Shown piece after piece: positions 1 through 5,058 of a stretch of 5,058 bases of DNA. Source of the DNA: Thermomonas sp. (GTDB taxonomy: Bacteria; Pseudomonadota; Gammaproteobacteria; Xanthomonadales; Xanthomonadaceae); assembly GCA_024711415.1 (NCBI GenBank), contig JANJSW010000344.1, forward strand, positions 1 through 5,058, read 5' to 3'. The number at the start of each line of letters is the position of its first letter. Position 1 is the stretch's first letter. The notes beneath the pieces are model-generated. The model was not told the DNA's origin. It did no database searches and worked only from the letters and a program-made list of their open reading frames with translations. Made by a program: the position numbers and the translations under genes.

Positions 1-1789
<1,789 letters not shown>

Positions 1790-1799
1790 CGCCGGCTCC

Positions 1800-2471
1800 A
1801 TGACCACCCTCCTCATCGCCGACGACCACCCGCTGTTCCGCGAGGCGCTGCGGGGGGTCGCGCTGCGGCTGTTGCCCCAGGCCGACATCCGCGAGGCCGA
1901 CAACGCCGCCGCGCTGTACGCGCTGGTGGAAGCCGAGCCCGACTCCGACATGCTGCAGCTCGACCTCAACATGACCGGCGTGCACGGCTTCTCCGCGCTG
2001 GTGCACCTGCGCGCCGCGCATCCGCAGCTGCCGGTGGCGATCGTCTCCGCGCGCGAAGAACCCGAGGTGATGCGGCGCGCGCTGGACCACGGCGCGATGG
2101 GCTTCATCCCGAAGTCCTCCGATGCCGCCACCCTTGGCACCGCGCTGCGGCAGGTGCTGGACGGCGAGCGCTGGATCCCGCCGGCGGCGCTGGCGGCCAA
2201 GCCCATGGCGGAGGAGGAGCGCGCGATCGCCGCGCGCATCCGCGAGCTCACCCCGCAGCAGTTCCGTGTGCTGCAGATGCTCGGCTCCGGCCTGCTCAAC
2301 AAGCAGATCGGCTACGAGCTTGGCGTGTCGGAAGCCACCATCAAGGCGCACATGAGCGCGATCCTGCGCAAGCTGGGTGCGACCAACCGCACCCAGGCGA
2401 TCCTGCTGGCGGGCAAGCTGCTGGTGGATCCGGAAACCGTGGTGCTGCCGGAAGAACCCGAGGCGTCCTGA
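1800..2471 (+). CDS. crbR: LuxR/NarL-family response regulator, CrbR/ErdR type
   Basis: This 223-residue protein has an N-terminal receiver (about 3-122) and a C-terminal LuxR-type helix-turn-helix (about 148-210). Receiver landmarks are the acidic pair D8-D9 in IADDHPLF, phosphoacceptor D55 in LQLDLNMTG, S83 at the conserved Ser/Thr position, and K105 in FIPKSS. The HTH shows LTPQQFRVLQMLGSGLLNKQI followed by a recognition-helix region with VSEATIKAHMSAILRKLG. Length and architecture match NarL-type regulators. Adjacency to acs and to a transporter-fused hybrid kinase points to CrbR (V. cholerae) / ErdR (Pseudomonas), which activates acs when phosphorylated by CrbS/MxtR. The start ATG at 1800 sits directly before the conserved first beta strand (TTLLIADD), so it is secure. 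The gene probably shares the acs transcript, and no separate promoter fits in the 10-base gap. One oddity is Thr at position 59 where the LDLNMPG-type motif usually has Pro. The family is certain; the orthologue assignment rests on context. Confidence 0.88.
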   Translation: MTTLLIADDHPLFREALRGVALRLLPQADIREADNAAALYALVEAEPDSDMLQLDLNMTGVHGFSALVHLRAAHPQLPVAIVSAREEPEVMRRALDHGAMGFIPKSSDAATLGTALRQVLDGERWIPPAALAAKPMAEEERAIAARIRELTPQQFRVLQMLGSGLLNKQIGYELGVSEATIKAHMSAILRKLGATNRTQAILLAGKLLVDPETVVLPEEPEAS

Positions 2472-2477
2472 GGCCGG

Positions 2478-2494
2478 GCACTGGCGACCAGTGC
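2478..2494 (+). terminator. Perfect 7-bp hairpin just after crbR; possible terminator of acs-crbR
   Basis: GCACTGG (2478-2484), a three-base loop CGA, and CCAGTGC (2488-2494) form a perfect stem starting six bases after the crbR stop. No T-run follows on either strand, so it does not match the classic intrinsic terminator. It may still act as a 3'-end stabiliser or a U-poor terminator. Position is the main support. Confidence 0.35.
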
Positions 2495-2497
2495 GCA

Positions 2498-2523
2498 GGG
2501 AAAGCAGGAAGCAGGACTTTCCC
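2498..2523. repeat. Inverted repeat, 7-bp arms with 12-base loop
   Basis: GGGAAAG (2498-2504) and CTTTCCC (2517-2523) are perfect reverse complements. A competing pairing exists between GGAAGC (2508-2513) and GCTTCC (2525-2530), so the two stems are mutually exclusive in RNA. It lies between the convergent 3' ends; function unknown, possibly part of a bidirectional termination region. Confidence 0.4.
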
Positions 2524-2531
2524 GGCTTCCA

Positions 2532-2545
2532 TGCGAGGCCTCGCA
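2532..2545. repeat. Perfect 14-bp palindrome in the convergent intergenic region
   Basis: TGCGAGGCCTCGCA is identical to its own reverse complement, with its centre between 2538 and 2539. With no spacer it makes a poor RNA hairpin, and it looks more like a DNA dyad. Being downstream of both genes, it is not in a normal operator position. No function is assigned. Confidence 0.4.
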
Positions 2546-2577
2546 CCCTGCGTGCGTTGTCGTCGACGAGGCGTCGG

Positions 2578-2617
2578 GGCCGCGATGCGGCCAGCGCCGT
2601 GTTCGCGCGTTGCGCGA
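2578..2617. repeat. Two adjacent 6-bp hairpins with three-base loops
   Basis: GGCCGC-GAT-GCGGCC (2578-2592) and TCGCGC-GTT-GCGCGA (2603-2617) are both perfect stems in the same intergenic stretch. On the - strand they follow the crbS stop, so they could contribute to ending or protecting the crbS transcript. Neither is followed by a T-run. Very GC-rich sequence produces short stems by chance, so each alone is weak; their clustering is the noteworthy part. Confidence 0.3.
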
Positions 2618-2630
2618 GGTGACGGCGGAC

Positions 2631-2646
2631 TAGCGCCGGAGCGCTA
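2631..2646 (-). terminator. Hairpin with UCCG tetraloop containing the crbS stop codon; possible crbS 3'-end structure
   Basis: Read on the - strand this is TAGCGC-TCCG-GCGCTA: a perfect 6-bp stem closed by C-G around UCCG, which fits the exceptionally stable C(UNCG)G tetraloop class. The first three bases are the TAG stop codon of crbS. No U-run follows, so a classic Rho-independent terminator is not supported, but a stable 3'-end hairpin is. The structure is seen in sequence; its role is inferred. Confidence 0.4.
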
Positions 2647-5058
2647 TGCCTGCGCGTGTTCCCGCACCGCCGCCAGGAACGCGCGCAGCGACGCCGGCTT
2701 CACCGGCTTGGTCAGCACCCGGTAGCCACGCGCGCGCGCAGCCTGCTTGAGCGCGGCGCTGCCGTCGGCAGTCAGCAGCGCGCCCGGCACGTTGCCGCAG
2801 GCGGCTCGCAGCGCGTCCAGCGTGTCCAGCCCGTCCAGCCGGTCGTGCAGGTGGTAGTCCACCAGCAGCACCTCCGGCGCGTTGGCCACCTGCGCCAGCG
2901 CGGCGTCCACGGTGTCGGCGCAGTGCACGCGCACGTTCCAGCGCTCCAGCAGCGCACGCATGCCGGCCAGGATGTCCGGGTCGTTGTCCACGCACAGCAC
3001 GCGCAGGCCGTCGAGGCCGGGGTCGGGGATCGCCGCGGCCACCGGCGCGGTGGCGACCACGGTGTCGCCGCGCGGCACGGTGATGGAGAACATCGAGCCG
3101 CGGCCGACCGTGGAGCGCGCATCCAGCGCATGCCCGAGCAGGCGCGCGATGCGCTGGCAGATCGACAGGCCCAGCCCCATGCCGCGGCCGTCCCAGTCGA
3201 ACGGCTGCTCGTAGCGGTGGAACTCTTCGTAGATCTGGCGCATGTGGTGGGCGGGGATGCCGGGACCGGTGTCCCAGACCTGCAGCGCCACCTGGTCGCC
3301 GCGCCGGCGCGCCGCCAGCACCACCCGCCCCTGCGGGGTGTAGCGCAGCGCGTTGGCGAGGAAGTTCTGCAGCACCCGGCGCAGCAGGCGCGGGTCGCGG
3401 CGCCCCGCCAGCGGGGGTGCGTGCACGCGGATGTCGATGCCGCGCGCTGCTGCCATCGGCGCCGCCTGCGCGGCCAGCTCGCGCAGCAGCTGGCCGGCAT
3501 CGAGGTCGCGGAGTACCGGGGTCAGCGCGCCGGCGTCCAGCCGCGACACGTCCAGCAGGCCGTCCAGCAGTTCCTCGGCGGCGCGCAGCGAGGCGTCGAC
3601 GCGTTCGGCCAGGTGGTGCTGCTGGGCGGCCTCATCGGTCTCGCGCAGTGCGGAGGCAAACAGCCGCGCCGCGTTCAGCGGCTGCAGCACGTCATGGCTG
3701 ATCGCGGCGAGGAAGCGTGCGCGCGACTCCTGCGCCGCCTCGGCCTCGCGGGTGCGCTCGGCCACGCGCTGTTCCAGCGTCTCGTTGATGTCGCGCAGTT
3801 CGCGCTGGGCATGCACGTGCTCGGTCACGTCGGAATAACTGGTGGCGTAGCCACCGCCCGGCAGCGCCTGCCCACGCAGTTCCACCACCGTGCCGTCGGG
3901 GCGCAGGCGCACGGTGACGTGCGGCGAGCCGGCGCGCATGTAGCCGAGGCGCTTGTCCACCTGCGCCTGCACGTCGCCGTCGTCGAGCACGCCCAGCTCG
4001 CCGCGCTCGATGTTGTAGCGGATCATGTCGGCAATCGGCCGGCCCACGTAGAGCATGCCATCGGGGTAGTCGAACAGCCGCTGGTAGCTGCGGTTCCACG
4101 CCACCAGCCGCATCTCGCGGTCGACCACGCTGACGCCCTGGTCGATGTTCTCCAGCGTGGTGGACAGGATCTCGCGGTTGAAGCGCAGCGCCTGCCCGGC
4201 TTCGTCCAGCACCGCCACCACTTCCGCCACCTCCATGCCGGAGCCGCGCAGCGCGCTGGTCAGCACCCGCCGCGCCGAGGCCGCGCCCAGCGCCGCGGCC
4301 AGCAGGCGTTCGGTGAACTGGATCCACTGGCGGTCGGCCTGCGCCATCGGCGCCAGCTCGCGGCCGAGGCTCCGGGCCTGCTCGGCGAAGGCGCGCTGGG
4401 CGGTGCGTTCGCCGACGATGCGCTCGGCCAGTGAGCGCAGCTCGCCGACCCGCACGCTGCCGCGCCAGTCGTCGCCGGCCAGGTTGCGCTGTTCGGCATA
4501 GGGGTCGAGGAACGGCGCTGCGCGCAGGCGCTCGTCCAGGCTGGGCCGCCAGCGCATCGAGGCGAACAGCAGCGCCGAGACATTCGCCAGCAGCGAGCAC
4601 ACGGTGCCGTGGGTCAGCGCGTCCCAGCCGGACAGCCCGAACAGCGCCTGCGGGCGCAGCCAGCCGATGCCGAACGGGCCGGCTTCGATCCAGCCGCCAT
4701 CCAGCCAGCCGGAGCGCGCCAGCGTCGGCAGCAGCAGGGTGTAGGCCCAGACCACGAAGCCGGCCAGCAGCGCGCTCTCGGCGCCGCGCCGGCTGGCCCC
4801 GCGCCAGTACAGCCCGCCGATCAGTGGCGGTGCGAACTGCGCCATTGCCGCGAACGCCATCAGCCCGTAAGTGGCGAGGTCGGTGCTGCTGGCGCTGGCG
4901 CGGTAATAGCCCCAGGCCATTGCCGCCAGCAGCACGATGGCCGCGCGGCGGATCCACAGCACGGTCGAGCCCACGTTGTCGCCGACCAGGCCGGAGCGCA
5001 GCAGCAGCGGCATCGCCAGGTCGTTGCTGACCATCGTCGCCAGCGCCACGCTGGCCAC
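2644..5058 (-). CDS. crbS: SLC5-fused hybrid sensor histidine kinase, CrbS/MxtR type, N-terminus off window edge
   Basis: This is the membrane sensor kinase presumed to phosphorylate CrbR. The frame is open from the right edge to TAG at 2644-2646, giving 804 visible residues; the first codon (GTG) is an internal valine. Domains in visible numbering are: end of a sodium:solute symporter (SLC5) domain, 1-170, opening with VASVALATMVSNDLAMPLLL (PutP TM8 region) and several more hydrophobic segments (about 37-54, 62-84, 93-115, 150-168); a STAC-like helical linker, about 200-290; PAS, about 296-415 (TLENIDQGVSVVDREMRLVAWN); a short coiled coil, about 416-448; HisKA with phospho-accepting H455 in SHDVLQPLNAARLF; HATPase_c with N569 in NFLANALRYT, DTGPG at 596-600 and GRGMGLGLS at 624-632; and a receiver, about 685-800, with D691, D693, phosphoacceptor D734 (LLVDYHL), T763 and K784. 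By PutP alignment about 330 residues are missing, giving a full length near 1,130. It converges on acs-crbR. NahK- or CbrA-like kinases share parts of this layout, but the acs/crbR neighbours favour CrbS. Confidence 0.9.
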   Translation of the reverse strand: MASVALATMVSNDLAMPLLLRSGLVGDNVGSTVLWIRRAAIVLLAAMAWGYYRASASSTDLATYGLMAFAAMAQFAPPLIGGLYWRGASRRGAESALLAGFVVWAYTLLLPTLARSGWLDGGWIEAGPFGIGWLRPQALFGLSGWDALTHGTVCSLLANVSALLFASMRWRPSLDERLRAAPFLDPYAEQRNLAGDDWRGSVRVGELRSLAERIVGERTAQRAFAEQARSLGRELAPMAQADRQWIQFTERLLAAALGAASARRVLTSALRGSGMEVAEVVAVLDEAGQALRFNREILSTTLENIDQGVSVVDREMRLVAWNRSYQRLFDYPDGMLYVGRPIADMIRYNIERGELGVLDDGDVQAQVDKRLGYMRAGSPHVTVRLRPDGTVVELRGQALPGGGYATSYSDVTEHVHAQRELRDINETLEQRVAERTREAEAAQESRARFLAAISHDVLQPLNAARLFASALRETDEAAQQHHLAERVDASLRAAEELLDGLLDVSRLDAGALTPVLRDLDAGQLLRELAAQAAPMAAARGIDIRVHAPPLAGRRDPRLLRRVLQNFLANALRYTPQGRVVLAARRRGDQVALQVWDTGPGIPAHHMRQIYEEFHRYEQPFDWDGRGMGLGLSICQRIARLLGHALDARSTVGRGSMFSITVPRGDTVVATAPVAAAIPDPGLDGLRVLCVDNDPDILAGMRALLERWNVRVHCADTVDAALAQVANAPEVLLVDYHLHDRLDGLDTLDALRAACGNVPGALLTADGSAALKQAARARGYRVLTKPVKPASLRAFLAAVREHAQA

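Noticed and set aside
2472..2643. Possible intergenic small RNA or riboswitch
   Set aside because: Stems are present, but I see no promoter, no T-run terminator and no recognisable RNA family. I kept it only as a structural observation.
2377..2725. Short + strand open frames running through the intergenic region (2377-2622 and 2531-2725)
   Set aside because: Both overlap a real gene for part of their length, have Arg/Ala/Cys-rich translations, and show no convincing ribosome-binding site or motif.
2815..2838. Three copies of GTCCAG at exact 9-base spacing
   Set aside because: They encode the Leu-Asp repeats of LDGLDTLDAL in the crbS receiver. The segment appears to keep the family's usual spacing after the phospho-Asp, so this looks like coding constraint rather than a repeat expansion.
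2656..4434. Long + strand open frame (592 codons) opposite crbS
   Set aside because: It is antisense to a kinase with every diagnostic motif intact. Its translation is a low-complexity mix rich in His, Gln, Arg, Ala and Val with no recognisable domain, as expected for the shadow frame of a very GC-rich gene.

Overview
The window is very GC-rich, with G or C at most third codon positions, and is almost fully coding. Gene content, codon use and protein style fit a gammaproteobacterium of the Xanthomonadaceae/Lysobacteraceae type (Lysobacter, Luteimonas, Stenotrophomonas, Xanthomonas and relatives). That placement is inferred from style and gene order; there is no rRNA or other marker to settle it.

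Layout: (1) positions 1-1789, + strand: acetyl-CoA synthetase (acs), missing only about its first 50 residues, which lie off the left edge. (2) 1800-2471, + strand: a LuxR/NarL-type response regulator of the CrbR/ErdR kind, starting 10 bases after the acs stop and probably in the same operon. (3) 2472-2643: a 172-base convergent intergenic region with no credible gene but an unusual density of short perfect inverted repeats. (4) 2644-5058, - strand: the C-terminal 805 residues of a CrbS/MxtR-type hybrid histidine kinase (end of an SLC5 transporter domain, STAC-like linker, PAS, HisKA, HATPase_c, receiver). Its N-terminal part, roughly 330 residues, lies off the right edge.

Together these make a compact 'acetate switch' locus. 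In Vibrio and Pseudomonas, the CrbS/CrbR (MxtR/ErdR) two-component system turns on acs so that cells can re-assimilate acetate to acetyl-CoA. Here sensor, regulator and principal target are side by side, with regulator and target apparently co-transcribed and the sensor convergent to them. The system is known in outline. The points worth a second look are the operon-encoded feedback, the hairpin-rich convergent junction, a stop codon lying inside a UNCG-type hairpin, and a few residue substitutions. I see no mobile element, CRISPR array, tRNA or rRNA, and no clearly undescribed system.
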